Part shown: in pieces, positions 43,615-52,547 of the stretch
Layout of the letters: the number at the start of each line of letters is the position of its first letter
Position numbering within the stretch: position 1 is the stretch's first letter
Source of the DNA: Planctomycetota bacterium
Lineage (GTDB): Bacteria; Planctomycetota; UBA8742; UBA2392
Assembly (NCBI GenBank): GCA_020848275.1
Contig: JADLAK010000006.1
Span: forward strand, 1-64,000
DNA length: 64,000 nucleotides
Reading direction: 5' to 3'
Position numbers and translations under genes: made by a program
The notes under the pieces: model-generated
The model's input: the letters and a program-made list of their open reading frames with translations, nothing else
What the model was told of the DNA's origin: nothing
The model's database searches: none

Positions 43615-45390
43615 ATGATCACGACTACCAGCACGCAACGCGCTGTTCCCAAACATCCCGGTCCTGTCCACCGCAAAGGTTCGCGCGCGCGGGTGCTGCT
43701 TGCGAGTGTTTTCGGGCCCTACGCCCAGGACGATGAGTACGGCGGCCGCCGCATCAACCCGATGGAGCTGTACCACAATCAAGTGACGCGCGTGCAGGGA
43801 GGGTTTTCGCTGCGAATTTTCCACCGCAGTTGGGGCCTGATGATGATCCAGTGCAACATTAACGCCCGCTGCAACCTGCTGGACTTCCCGACCCTGCAGC
43901 GCTTCGAGCAGGAGCTGATCGACAACGATTACGACATCGTCGGCATCGGCAGCATCCTGGTGAACGTCGGCAAGGTAAAGAAAATGTGCGAGCTGATCCG
44001 CAAGCACCGGCCAAACGCCACCATTGTTATCGGCGGCCACATCGCCAACCTGCCCGACCTCCACAAGCGCATCGAAGCGGACCACATCGTGCGCGGCGAA
44101 GGCGTGCGCTGGTTCCGCCGCTTTCTTGGCGAAGACGAAAACCAGCCCCTGCGCCACCCCGTGGTGCTGACGCCCGTCAACATGCGCGCGCTGGGCGTCA
44201 ACGTTCCCAACAGCCCTGGCGAGACGTCGGCGACGCTGATCCCGTCGGTGGGCTGCCCGCTGGGCTGCAATTTCTGCTCCACCTCGGCGATGTTCGGCGG
44301 CAAGGGCAAGTTCATCGACTTCTACGAAAGCGGTGACGAACTTTTCGAAATCCTGTGCGGGCTAGAACGCGAATCGAAAGCCGTTTCGTTCTTCGTGATG
44401 GACGAGAATTTCCTGCTGCTGCGCAAACGCGCGTTGCGGCTGCTTGAATTGATGAAACAGCACAACAAGCCCTGGGTGTTCTATTTGTTTGCGTCGGCCA
44501 ACGTGCTGAAGCAATACACGATGGAACAACTCGTCGACCTGGGCGTGTCGTGGATCTGGATGGGCCTTGAAGGCAAGGACAGCCAGTACGGCAAACTTGC
44601 GGGCATCGACGCCAAGGCCATGGTGCGCGAGCTGCAATCGCACGGCATTCGCGTGCTGGGCTCAACCATCATCGGCCTGGAGAACCACACGCTGTCAAAC
44701 ATCGGCGAAGCCATCGAATACGCGGTGGATTACGGCACCGACTTTCACCAGTTCATGCTCTATACGCCGCTGCCGGGCACGCCGCTGCATGCCGACCTGC
44801 AATCCAAGGGCCTGATCGTCGACGAGAAGGAGTGCGAGCTGGCGGAAATCCACGGCCAGCACAAGTTCAATTATCGCCATCCGCACATCAAGGGCGGTGA
44901 GGAGACGGAAATCCTGCTCAACGCGTTTCGGCGCGACTTCGAGGTCAACGGGCCGAGCCTGGTGCGCATGATCCGCACCATGCTTACGGGCTATCAGCGC
45001 CACAAGAATCATCCCGACCCGCGCGTTCGTGCCCGCTTCAAGTGGGAAGTGACGGGGCTGCCGACGGCGCATATGGCCGTGGTTGCTGGCGCCGCACGTT
45101 ATTACCGCAGGAGAGATCCGCCGATGTATCGCAAGATCGAGTCCCTGCGCCGGGATCTGATCGCCGAGTTCGGACTGAAGGCGTGGCTTGTGTCGGCCAT
45201 TGGCGGAAGGTACGTGTCGTTTGCGCTCAAGCGCGAGATCAAGCGGTTGGCGGCGGGAGAGACGCTTGAACCGCCGACGTTCTATGAGCGGAACTACGAG
45301 TTGGACGCCAATGGGCAAAAAGGCCCGGTGCCGACCATGTGCCGCTACGTTTCATTGGGAGGGCGGAGTGTCCCCGTGAGCGCGTGTTGA
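43615..45390 (+). CDS. B12-binding-domain radical SAM protein
   Basis: A 591-residue protein. Residues about 100-150 form a cobalamin-binding-like Rossmann domain (DYDIVGIGSILVNVGKVKK, IVIGGHIANLPDLHKRIE). The radical SAM barrel has the cluster motif C214-x3-C218-x2-C221 (GCPLGCNFCSTS), then MDENFLLL, WIWMGLEGKD and GSTIIGLENHT. The C-terminal 150 residues are specific to this group and basic. Class B radical SAM enzymes typically do methylations or C-C bond chemistry on lipids or secondary metabolites; the substrate is unknown. The ribosome-binding site AAAGG is 6 nt upstream. It stands alone and converges with the Rrf2 gene, 7 nt apart. Confidence 0.88.
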   Translation: MITTTSTQRAVPKHPGPVHRKGSRARVLLASVFGPYAQDDEYGGRRINPMELYHNQVTRVQGGFSLRIFHRSWGLMMIQCNINARCNLLDFPTLQRFEQELIDNDYDIVGIGSILVNVGKVKKMCELIRKHRPNATIVIGGHIANLPDLHKRIEADHIVRGEGVRWFRRFLGEDENQPLRHPVVLTPVNMRALGVNVPNSPGETSATLIPSVGCPLGCNFCSTSAMFGGKGKFIDFYESGDELFEILCGLERESKAVSFFVMDENFLLLRKRALRLLELMKQHNKPWVFYLFASANVLKQYTMEQLVDLGVSWIWMGLEGKDSQYGKLAGIDAKAMVRELQSHGIRVLGSTIIGLENHTLSNIGEAIEYAVDYGTDFHQFMLYTPLPGTPLHADLQSKGLIVDEKECELAEIHGQHKFNYRHPHIKGGEETEILLNAFRRDFEVNGPSLVRMIRTMLTGYQRHKNHPDPRVRARFKWEVTGLPTAHMAVVAGAARYYRRRDPPMYRKIESLRRDLIAEFGLKAWLVSAIGGRYVSFALKREIKRLAAGETLEPPTFYERNYELDANGQKGPVPTMCRYVSLGGRSVPVSAC

Positions 45391-45397
45391 ACAAGCT

Positions 45398-45838
45398 CTA
45401 ACGTGCGGCCGGGGCTTTGCCGGCGAGACGGCGCTTTTCGAAGCGGGCCAGGTCGCCCAGCGTCTTGGTCTCGATTTCCTTGAAGTAACGCGTGCGCACG
45501 CTTTTCCAGAACTCGTGCATCGGGCAGGGATTGTCATCGAGGCACAACTTTAACCCCAGGACACAGTGCTGCGCCTTCTGGACGTCTTCAAAGGGCGTTA
45601 CCAATTCGATCAGCCGAATTGATTCAGCGTCGCGCGCCAGGCGAAATCCGCCCGAGCGCCCGCGCGCGGACTCGAGCAAGCGCACGCGCGCCAGTTGTTG
45701 CAGGATCTTCGCCAGGTAGTGGGTGGGAATTCCCAACTCGTCGGACAGGTCCTTGACCAGCGCGTATTGCTCGCGCGGTTTGTTCGCGATTGCAATGCTC
45801 GCGCGGATGGCGTATTCAGCACTTTGATTGAAGAGCAT
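45398..45838 (-). CDS. Rrf2-family transcriptional regulator (NsrR/IscR-like, Fe-S)
   Basis: A 146-residue protein with the Rrf2 winged helix: SAEYAIRASIAIANKPREQY, LSDELGIPTHYLAKILQQLA and RLLESARGRSGGFRLARDAE. Three cysteines (HC-x6-C-x5-C in HCVLGLKLCLDDNPCPMHEF) match the cluster-binding site of NsrR/IscR-type regulators, which sense nitric oxide or Fe-S status. It lies between the metal and nitrate clusters. The ATATCTGAATA box in its own leader (45846-45856) recurs upstream of the nitrate reductase operon, so it is the best local candidate for a nitrogen-oxide-responsive repressor of that operon. Confidence 0.92.
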   Translation of the reverse strand: MLFNQSAEYAIRASIAIANKPREQYALVKDLSDELGIPTHYLAKILQQLARVRLLESARGRSGGFRLARDAESIRLIELVTPFEDVQKAQHCVLGLKLCLDDNPCPMHEFWKSVRTRYFKEIETKTLGDLARFEKRRLAGKAPAAR

Positions 45839-45845
45839 GGGGTCC

Positions 45846-45862
45846 TATTCAGATATTCAGAC
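45846..45862 (-). promoter_or_regulatory. Candidate Rrf2 autoregulatory site
   Basis: Read on the minus strand it is GTCTGAATATCTGAATA, 8-24 nt upstream of the Rrf2 start codon. It contains the 11-mer ATATCTGAATA also found at 47973-47983. A further TGTA-N4-TACA dyad lies at 45865-45876. Confidence 0.5.
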
Positions 45863-45908
45863 CCTGTAAGTCTACAATGTTGTCGCCCGTCATCCCATCA
45901 GATTGTTT

Positions 45909-46043
45909 GGTAGTGTCTCTGGTTGGCCTGCAGCAAAATTCGTAGCTGCGGCTTCAGGCGTAGTCGGCCATCACGGTCGTTGCGCTGCGGCTAAAGCCGC
46001 AGTTACGGGGCGATGATTGGTCTGGCCGAACTGAGACACTACC
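45909..46043. mobile_element. 135-bp MITE-like element with terminal inverted repeats
   Basis: The terminal arms GGTAGTGTCTCTGGTTGGCC (45909-45928) and its inverse at 46024-46043 agree at 17 of 20 positions, the first 11 perfectly. The tetranucleotide GTTT occurs directly on both outer sides (45905-45908 and 46044-46047), as a target-site duplication would. An inner dyad, GTAGCTGCGGCTT / AAGCCGCAGTTAC (45942-46006), fills the middle. There is no coding capacity. It separates the Rrf2 gene from the cupin gene and abuts the cupin stop codon. Confidence 0.72.
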
Positions 46044-46046
46044 GTT

Positions 46047-46343
46047 TCAGGCGAAGATCGCATTCACAAAACAGGTTGTGTCCTTCAGCGCCCTGACCGA
46101 GTGAAGGGCCTTGCGGTCCATGAGCACGCCCTGGCCCACCGCGAGCGTGGCCTTCTGGCGCGTTTCGTCGTTGGTGAACTCGAGTTCGCCCTTGAACACC
46201 AGTAGCGAGAGCGGCCCCGGCGACGAGTGGCTCGAAAGGGCCTCGCCGGCCTTGAGGTCAAGGCGCATCACGGCGCGCTTTTCATCCTTCAGGATGGGTG
46301 TCTTCTGGCCGGCCGAAACGGTGTTGATGTCAAAAGTGCGCAT
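46047..46343 (-). CDS. Small cupin-domain protein
   Basis: A 98-residue single-domain cupin: LKAGEALSSHSSPGPLSLLV (motif 1, with only one His) and LAVGQGVLMDRKALHSVRAL (motif 2, His near the end). Metal-binding residues are fewer than in a typical cupin, so it may bind a ligand rather than catalyse. It follows the SseB-like gene by 21 nt and probably shares an operon with the NifU-hemerythrin gene, which links it to the nitrate locus. The stop codon abuts the MITE-like element. Confidence 0.85.
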   Translation of the reverse strand: MRTFDINTVSAGQKTPILKDEKRAVMRLDLKAGEALSSHSSPGPLSLLVFKGELEFTNDETRQKATLAVGQGVLMDRKALHSVRALKDTTCFVNAIFA

Positions 46344-46364
46344 GGGCGATTCCCTTTCCTCTGG

Positions 46365-47030
46365 TTACGAACGGCTGTAGACGCGGCATGATTCCCTGAG
46401 CGATCCCGCCACGGGCTGGGCGAACTCGGGCAGCATGTCCACGGCGATGCCGCGCGGCAGGTTTTCGCACCAGCGGTCGCCGAACTCCATGAACGTGTCG
46501 TGAAAGGCTTCGTGTTCTTCAGGAACACTCTGCCGCACCACGAGCAGGGGCCGGACTTCATCCTCCGCGCCGGCGGCCGGGCGCTCAGGCTTGACGCGCA
46601 TTTCCATCAGCCACACTTCCTCCACTGTCGGCAACGACTCTGCCACCTCGCAAAGCAGCTTCACATATTCGCCCGGCATGGCGGCGCCGGGTTCGCGCAC
46701 CTCAATTATTGAGCCATGAGGAAGCTGGGCGCGGCGTACGGCGCCGGTCTTGTTGTAGGAAAGCAGCGTTTCCGAGGGCTGCATCGGGTCGATGCAAATC
46801 TCGGGTTCCTGTGACGCCACCAAGTCGTCCAGCAACTGCCCCGTCGCCAGCCGCACTGCCCTGACGCCTCGCGCATCCATCCCGGTCGCACGCGCGAAGT
46901 GGTCAAGGTATTCAGCCGTGGTAAAGGCCACCGGCAGGCTTTTGCCGTCGGGACCCGTCGCCTTGACGGCCTCGAAATGCTCGGGGTCGCCAAGCGCCGG
47001 CACATACAGGACTTCAGGAAGGTTGGTCAT
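46365..47030 (-). CDS. SseB-like protein of unknown function
   Basis: A 221-residue protein. The N-terminal half (VLYVPALGDPEHFEAVK, LPVAFTTAEYLDHFARATGM, RLATGQLLDDLVASQEPEIC) has the pattern of SseB N-terminal domains, and the C-terminal half (LPTVEEVWLMEM, RPLLVVRQSVPEEHEAFHDT) fits the SseB C-terminal domain. The assignment is by general pattern, not a strong motif. It is 9 nt downstream of the NifU-hemerythrin gene and in the same presumed operon. SseB proteins are linked to serine sensitivity; no clear biochemical role is known. Confidence 0.5.
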   Translation of the reverse strand: MTNLPEVLYVPALGDPEHFEAVKATGPDGKSLPVAFTTAEYLDHFARATGMDARGVRAVRLATGQLLDDLVASQEPEICIDPMQPSETLLSYNKTGAVRRAQLPHGSIIEVREPGAAMPGEYVKLLCEVAESLPTVEEVWLMEMRVKPERPAAGAEDEVRPLLVVRQSVPEEHEAFHDTFMEFGDRWCENLPRGIAVDMLPEFAQPVAGSLRESCRVYSRS

Positions 47031-47039
47031 GGCGTCCTT

Positions 47040-47759
47040 TCAAACGCGCGCCGGTGCGGCGCAGAGAGGCTTCCAGCTAATGACGAAACGCTGGATGTCG
47101 TCTTGAAGTTCGCGTGCCAGGTCTTCGGGCAGCGCGTTGTTAATGAAGGGCCAAACGGCGCTCTTTTCTTTTTGCCAATGGGACTCGAGAGCGGCCAGCA
47201 ACGCGCCCGCACGTGTTTCGAAATCGACGCCGGACGCCGCCTGCAGTTGCGCCAGGCGATCGCGCAAATCTTTGTGTTCGTGGCGCAACATGGCCACGGG
47301 GCTGTGGGTGAGGCCGAGAGCGGTCTCAAATGCCGCGTGCAGGCACTGGTCCTCAACCGCCAGCAGGCGTTCGAAGTCGCGTTCACACCACGCAAGCAAC
47401 GTTTGGCGCGCGCCGGGAGATTCCTCGCTTGCGGCGGCACGCGCCGCCGCAAGCAGGGCTGCGTATTGATCCTCGACCCAGCGCGTGATGGTGGGGGTTG
47501 CGGCCTGCGCCGGCTGGTCGCCGTGCACCTGTTCAACGCCGCGCACCCAGCCGAGTTGGCCCTGCAACGCGGCCTGGATCCCGTCGAATACCGTGATGTG
47601 GGCGGAGGAGCAGCCGCGGCAGGCGCCGGTAAGGCGAATGGCGACGGTGCCGTCGCGTTCGTCGATGTCGACGAGCTCGACGTCGCCGCCGTCGGACTGG
47701 ATGTAGGGCCTGACCTGGGCGAGCACTTTCTCGACATCGGACTTGAGCAGCGCGTTCAT
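47040..47759 (-). CDS. NifU-like scaffold domain fused to a hemerythrin-like domain
   Basis: A 239-residue fusion. Residues 1-70 are a NifU C-terminal (Nfu) Fe-S scaffold: VRPYIQSDGGDVELVDIDER and the cluster motif C47-x2-C50 (GACRGCSSAHIT). Residues about 105-225 are a hemerythrin-type HHE helical bundle, with ECLH-like ligands (EDQCLHAAFE), MLRHEHKDLRDRL and SHWQKEKSAVWPF. The start is ATG 47759 (AGGGGG upstream); the 47846 frame is a leader extension. Nfu domains deliver clusters and di-iron HHE proteins of the RIC/YtfE type repair clusters after nitrosative damage, so a cluster-repair role alongside the nitrate operon is plausible. It is divergent from that operon. Confidence 0.85.
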   Translation of the reverse strand: MNALLKSDVEKVLAQVRPYIQSDGGDVELVDIDERDGTVAIRLTGACRGCSSAHITVFDGIQAALQGQLGWVRGVEQVHGDQPAQAATPTITRWVEDQYAALLAAARAAASEESPGARQTLLAWCERDFERLLAVEDQCLHAAFETALGLTHSPVAMLRHEHKDLRDRLAQLQAASGVDFETRAGALLAALESHWQKEKSAVWPFINNALPEDLARELQDDIQRFVISWKPLCAAPARV

Positions 47760-47924
47760 GTTGTATCCCCCTGCCCGAAGCTTACCCCCATCAAATAAGC
47801 CTATCAAGACCTTCTTATCTTTTATTTTGCGCCCAGTGTATTGCATGACTACAACTTACTGACAGTCCTGTGGTTGTGACTGGAATGCAAAACTACGATA
47901 AACGGATATTTTTATCTTTTGTTC

Positions 47925-47953
47925 TTGGTGAAGACGCTTTTGCGGGGTATATA
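47925..47953 (+). promoter_or_regulatory. Possible promoter of the nitrate reductase operon
   Basis: TTGGTG (47925-47930) and TATATA (47948-47953) are spaced by 17 nt in an AT-rich stretch. Each matches the sigma-70 consensus only moderately. Transcription would begin near 47960, placing the ATATCTGAATA site just downstream of the start, where a repressor would act. Confidence 0.35.
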
Positions 47954-47971
47954 AAAGCGTAAGAGGACATG

Positions 47972-47987
47972 CATATCTGAATATATG
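47972..47987 (+). promoter_or_regulatory. Candidate Rrf2 operator before the nitrate reductase operon
   Basis: CATAT-CTGAAT-ATATG is a perfect short dyad containing ATATCTGAATA (47973-47983), identical to the 11-mer in the Rrf2 gene's leader. It lies 30-45 nt upstream of the cytochrome start. Nothing else is visible in 47760-48016. Confidence 0.5.
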
Positions 47988-48016
47988 GATTTGGCGGACC
48001 AACCCGAGGGCAGGCC

Positions 48017-48892
48017 GTGAACCGCTTCCTTCCACTCATCCTGGCGTTCCTGACCGCAGCGTGCGGCACGATTTCGCTCCTTGCATTCCCGCAAGAGGTC
48101 GCTGCCCAAGCCGCACCAGCGGCTGCAGATCAAAAACATGCGGGCCTTGACCCCTATAAGGCCAATTGCGCGAGCTGCCACGCCATCGGCGGCGGCAAGA
48201 CCGTCGGACCGGACCTGAAGGGCCTGAAGGACCGGGTCCCCTCGCGCGACTGGGTCGTTCAGTTCGTCAAGGACCCCGCGGGCATGATCGCCAAGGATGC
48301 TTACGCCAAGGAACTGCGCGCCGCCTATCCCATGGACATGCCGGGCCAGCCCAGCCTGCCCGACAACACGCTGGCCGACATCATTGATTTTATTTTTGCC
48401 GGCGGTCCCGGCCTGGCGCAAAAGGCGCTGCGCGCCGCAACCGAAGCCGACGTCGAAATCGGTCGCCAGCTCTTCACCGGCGAAAAGATGCTCGCGGGCG
48501 GCGGCCCGGCCTGCGTTTCGTGCCACTCTATCGCGGGCCTTGGCGGTCTTGGCGGCGGCACGCTTGCCGCCGGCGTCGGCGCCATGAACCCGGACCTCAC
48601 CCACGCTTTCACACGCAACGGGGGCGAAGCGGGCGTGAGGGCCGCGCTTTCAAGCCCGCAATTTTTGGTGATGAAACAGGTGTTTGCCGACAAGCCCATG
48701 AGTGAAGACGAAATCGTGGCGCTTACCGCCTATCTGGGCGAGCGCTCACGCCAGCCGAGGCAAGACCAGAACCGCGACTACTTCATCGTCTATGGCGTGA
48801 TTGGCGCGGTGCTTTTGCTGCTGCTGCTCGACCTGGTCTGGATTCGGCGTTTCCGCAATGTGCGCAAGACTTTGGTGGGAGAATCCCAATGA
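48017..48892 (+). CDS. Membrane-anchored dihaem cytochrome c of the nitrate reductase operon
   Basis: A 291-residue protein with an N-terminal signal sequence, two class I haem motifs (C51-x2-C54-H55, [10 protein letters not shown]; and C166-x2-C169-H170, [10 protein letters not shown]), and a C-terminal membrane helix ([20 protein letters not shown]), so the haems face the periplasm. Its position before narG matches NarC of Thermus nar operons and the cytochrome that precedes nxrA in nitrite oxidisers. It probably passes electrons between the quinone pool or ACIII and NarI. It overlaps narG by ATGA (48889-48892). Confidence 0.88.
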   Translation: MNRFLPLILAFLTAACGTISLLAFPQEVAAQAAPAAADQKHAGLDPYKANCASCHAIGGGKTVGPDLKGLKDRVPSRDWVVQFVKDPAGMIAKDAYAKELRAAYPMDMPGQPSLPDNTLADIIDFIFAGGPGLAQKALRAATEADVEIGRQLFTGEKMLAGGGPACVSCHSIAGLGGLGGGTLAAGVGAMNPDLTHAFTRNGGEAGVRAALSSPQFLVMKQVFADKPMSEDEIVALTAYLGERSRQPRQDQNRDYFIVYGVIGAVLLLLLLDLVWIRRFRNVRKTLVGESQ

Positions 48893-51800
48893 GTTCGTGG
48901 ATCCAGGACATCGTTGACCCCAAAACCCGCTCGTGGGAAGAATTTTACCGCAACCGCTGGTCCCACGACCGTGTCATCCGCTCAACCCACGGCGTCAACT
49001 GCACGGGAAGTTGCGGCTGGATGGTCTATGTCAAAGACGGCATCGTCACGTGGGAAATGCAGGCGCTGGATTACCTGCCGCTGGCGGGCGAAATCCCGCC
49101 CTACGAGCCCCGCGGCTGCCAGCGCGGAATCTCGTACTCGTGGTATCTCTACAGCCCGCTGCGCGTGAAGTACCCCTACATCCGCGGTGCGTTGCTGGAC
49201 GCGTGGGCGGAAGCCAAGAATCATCAGTCCGATCCCGTCGAGGCCTGGGCCTCGATCCAGAACAATCCTGAAGCCCGCCGCAACTACCAGAAGGCGCGCG
49301 GCAAGGGTGGTTTTAGGCGCACAACCTGGGCGACGGTGCTTGAGTTGATGGCGGCTGCGAATATCTACACCATCAAGAGCTGGGGTCCCGACCGCATCGC
49401 CGGTTTCTCGCCCATCCCCGCCATGAGCATGGTGAGTTACGCATCGGGCGCGCGCCTGATGCAACTCATGGGAGGCGTCGCGCTTTCCTTCTATGACTGG
49501 TACTGCGACCTGCCGCCCGCCAGCCCCGAAATCTGGGGCGAACAAACTGACGTCAACGAATCCGCCGACTGGTACAACGCGAAATTCGTCGCGATCATGG
49601 GCAGCAACCTGAACATGACGCGCACGCCCGACGCGCATTTCGCGGTCGAGGCCCGCCACAACGGCACGAAGTGCGTGGTTTTCGCGCCGGACTTCAACCA
49701 GGTTTCAAAATTCGCCGACGAATGGGTGCCGATTCATGCGGGCCAGGACGGCGCGTTCTGGATGGCGGTCGTCCACGTTATCCTCAAGGAATGGTATCTC
49801 GACAAGCAGACGCCGCGCTTTGTCGATTACCAGAAGCGCTACACCGATAACCCACTGCTGGTGAAGCTCGAAAAGAACGGCGACGCGTGGCGTCCGGGAC
49901 GCTACCTGCGCGCCAACACGCTTGCGTCCTACGCCGGCGAGGACAAGGGCGACTGGAAGTTCCTGGTGTGGGACACAAAGACCGGCCAGCCCCGCATGCC
50001 GATGGGCTTCATCGGCCACCGCTGGCAGGAGAAAAAAGGCCAGTGGAACCTGCTGTTGAAGGACGGCGTCGACGGCGCCGAGCTTGACCCGCAACTGTCG
50101 CTGATTGACGGCAAAGACGGCGTGCTCCAAGTGGGGTTTGACGATTTCGTAAAGGGCGCGCAGGTCATGCGCGGCGTGCCGGTGAAGTACGTTGAAACCA
50201 GTGAAGGCCGCGTGCCGGTGTGCACCGTGTTTGACCTGATGCTGGCGCAGTACGGCGTCGACCGCGGGCTGGGCGGCGCCTACCCAAAGGATTACGACGA
50301 CGCCGACCAGCCCTACACCCCGGCGTGGCAGGAAATCCGCACGGGTATCGGCCGCGTCCAGGTCCTGCGCTTTGCGCGTGACTGGGCGCGCACCGCGGAA
50401 CTCACCGGCGGTAAATGCACGGTGATCATCGGCGCCGGCATCGATCACTGGTACCACAACAACCTCATTTACCGCTCCGCGATCAACGCGCTGATGTTAT
50501 GCGGCTGCGTGGGCGTCAACGGCGGCGGGCTGGCGCATTACGTCGGCCAGGAAAAACTCGCGCCCGGAGAACCCTGGTCGGCAATCGCCTTTGCTCGCGA
50601 CTGGAACGGCGCCGCGCGTCTGCAGAACGCGCCGTCGTGGCACTACATCAACACCGACCAATGGCGCTACGAGCGCAACTTCACCGACTACCACACCGTG
50701 CCGACGGTGCAGCCCGAGAAGACGCTGGCCACGGGCCACGCGGCGGACATCAACGTGACTGCCGTTCGCAACGGCTGGTTGCCGTTCTTCCCGCAGTACG
50801 CCAAGAACAGCATCAAGCTGGCGCAGGAAGCCGAAGCCGCGGGCGCCAAGACCGACAAAGAGATCGTCGAGTACGTCGTCAAGCAACTCAAGGAGCGCAA
50901 GCTCAAGTTCTCGATCGAAGATCCCGACGCGCCCGAGAACTGGCCGCGCGTCTGGTACATCTGGCGCGGCAACGCGCTGATGGCCAGCGCCAAGGGCCAC
51001 GAGTTCTTCCTCAAGCATTACCTGGGCACGCACACCAACGCCATTGCGCAGGACACCGTGGCCAAGGGAGCCGTCAACGAGATCGCGTGGTACGACAGCG
51101 CGCCGCAGGGAAAGATGGACCTGATAGTCGACCTGAATTTCAGGATGGACACGTCGGCGCTGTATTCCGACATCGTGCTGCCCGCGGCGACCTGGTACGA
51201 GAAGTCAGACCTCAACACCACCGACATGCACGCTTACGTGAACCCGCTGTCAGCAGCGGTGCCGCCATGCTGGGAGAGCAAGAGCGACTGGGACATCTTC
51301 AAGGCGATTGCCAAGGAAGTCTCGGCAATGGCCAGGAAGCATCTGCCGACGCCGGTCAAAGACGTGTTCTCCGGGCCGATCCTGCATGACAGCGCCGGTG
51401 AACTGGCACAGGCGACGATCCCGGACTGGGTCCACGGCAAAGATGAAGCGACCCCGGGCAAGACCATGCCCAACATGTCGGTGATCACGCGCGACTACAC
51501 CAACCTCTACAACCAGTACATCTCACTGGGCCCTCTGGTGCGCGAGAAAGGTCTTGGCGCCCACGGCACGCATTACCATTGCGCCGACCTCTACGATGAG
51601 TTCGTCAAATCGGCGGCGCGCACGACCACAAACTGGGGCGGCAAGCGTTACCCGTCGATCGAGTTCGCCGAGCAGGCCTGCGACATCATCCTCAACTTCG
51701 CCTCGGTCACCAACGGCGAGATGGCCCACCGTGGTTACCTGGAAATGGAAGAACGCACGGGTGTTAAACTCACGCACCTGTCCGACGGCAACCGCTCAAC

Positions 51801-52524
51801 ACGGATGCAGTACACCGACCTGCAGAGCCAGCCGCGCCGCCAGCACAATTCGGCGATGTGGTCGGGCCTGCCGTCAAGCGGCCGCGCCTACGCACCCTTT
51901 GTCTATAACATCGAGAACAACGTCCCATTCCGCACCTTGAGCGGCCGCCAGCACTTCTACCTCGACCACGAAGGCTACCTGATGTTCGGCGAGCACTTGC
52001 CGACCTACAAGCCTTCGCCCGTGCCCATGAGTTACGGCGACCTCGTCTATAGCGAAAAGGACGAGCAGACGTTGATGCTCAATTACCTCACGCCGCACGG
52101 CAAATGGCACATCCATTCGACCTACGGCGACAACGAGCGCATGACCACGCTGTCGCGCGGCTGCGAACCATTCTGGATGAACGACAAGGATGCCGAGAAG
52201 CTCGACATCAAGGACAACGACTGGGTCGAGGTCCACAACGACAACGGCGTGGTGGTGACGCGTGCGGCGGTGTCCTGCCGCATCCCGCCGGGCGTAGCGA
52301 TCATCTACCACTCGCCGGAGCGGACATACGGAGTGCCGAAGTCGCAGATTCGCGGCGGGCGGCGGGCCGGCGGCCATAACAGCCTGACGCGCGTGCGCCT
52401 CAAGCCCAATCTGATGCTCGGGGGCTACGGCCAGTTCACCTATCACTTCAATTACTGGGGCCCGACAGGCGTGAATCGTGATACGCACGTGCTGGTCCGC
52501 AAACTTCCGAAACTCGAGTGGTAA
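48889..52524 (+). CDS. narG: Nitrate reductase alpha subunit (or nitrite oxidoreductase alpha)
   Basis: A 1211-residue molybdenum bis-MGD catalytic subunit that interconverts nitrate and nitrite, using a Mo centre and one [4Fe-4S] cluster (FS0). The FS0 ligands H34, C38, C42 and C77 ([12 protein letters not shown]...PRGCQRG) have exactly the E. coli NarG spacing. The Mo-ligating Asp is D221 in GEQTD. Other signatures are [40 protein letters not shown] and TRTPDAHF. No twin-arginine signal is present, so it is on the cytoplasmic side. It is slightly shorter than the ~1247-residue E. coli protein. A hemerythrin gene follows, then narHJI. Confidence 0.95.
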   Translation: MSSWIQDIVDPKTRSWEEFYRNRWSHDRVIRSTHGVNCTGSCGWMVYVKDGIVTWEMQALDYLPLAGEIPPYEPRGCQRGISYSWYLYSPLRVKYPYIRGALLDAWAEAKNHQSDPVEAWASIQNNPEARRNYQKARGKGGFRRTTWATVLELMAAANIYTIKSWGPDRIAGFSPIPAMSMVSYASGARLMQLMGGVALSFYDWYCDLPPASPEIWGEQTDVNESADWYNAKFVAIMGSNLNMTRTPDAHFAVEARHNGTKCVVFAPDFNQVSKFADEWVPIHAGQDGAFWMAVVHVILKEWYLDKQTPRFVDYQKRYTDNPLLVKLEKNGDAWRPGRYLRANTLASYAGEDKGDWKFLVWDTKTGQPRMPMGFIGHRWQEKKGQWNLLLKDGVDGAELDPQLSLIDGKDGVLQVGFDDFVKGAQVMRGVPVKYVETSEGRVPVCTVFDLMLAQYGVDRGLGGAYPKDYDDADQPYTPAWQEIRTGIGRVQVLRFARDWARTAELTGGKCTVIIGAGIDHWYHNNLIYRSAINALMLCGCVGVNGGGLAHYVGQEKLAPGEPWSAIAFARDWNGAARLQNAPSWHYINTDQWRYERNFTDYHTVPTVQPEKTLATGHAADINVTAVRNGWLPFFPQYAKNSIKLAQEAEAAGAKTDKEIVEYVVKQLKERKLKFSIEDPDAPENWPRVWYIWRGNALMASAKGHEFFLKHYLGTHTNAIAQDTVAKGAVNEIAWYDSAPQGKMDLIVDLNFRMDTSALYSDIVLPAATWYEKSDLNTTDMHAYVNPLSAAVPPCWESKSDWDIFKAIAKEVSAMARKHLPTPVKDVFSGPILHDSAGELAQATIPDWVHGKDEATPGKTMPNMSVITRDYTNLYNQYISLGPLVREKGLGAHGTHYHCADLYDEFVKSAARTTTNWGGKRYPSIEFAEQACDIILNFASVTNGEMAHRGYLEMEERTGVKLTHLSDGNRSTRMQYTDLQSQPRRQHNSAMWSGLPSSGRAYAPFVYNIENNVPFRTLSGRQHFYLDHEGYLMFGEHLPTYKPSPVPMSYGDLVYSEKDEQTLMLNYLTPHGKWHIHSTYGDNERMTTLSRGCEPFWMNDKDAEKLDIKDNDWVEVHNDNGVVVTRAAVSCRIPPGVAIIYHSPERTYGVPKSQIRGGRRAGGHNSLTRVRLKPNLMLGGYGQFTYHFNYWGPTGVNRDTHVLVRKLPKLEW

Positions 52525-52547
52525 AGGAAACGCAGCGAGGTCAGGCC

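Noticed and set aside
47760-48016. An FNR/DNR-type box before the nitrate operon
   Set aside because: I found ATCAA half-sites but no TTGAT-N4-ATCAA palindrome at a sensible promoter position.
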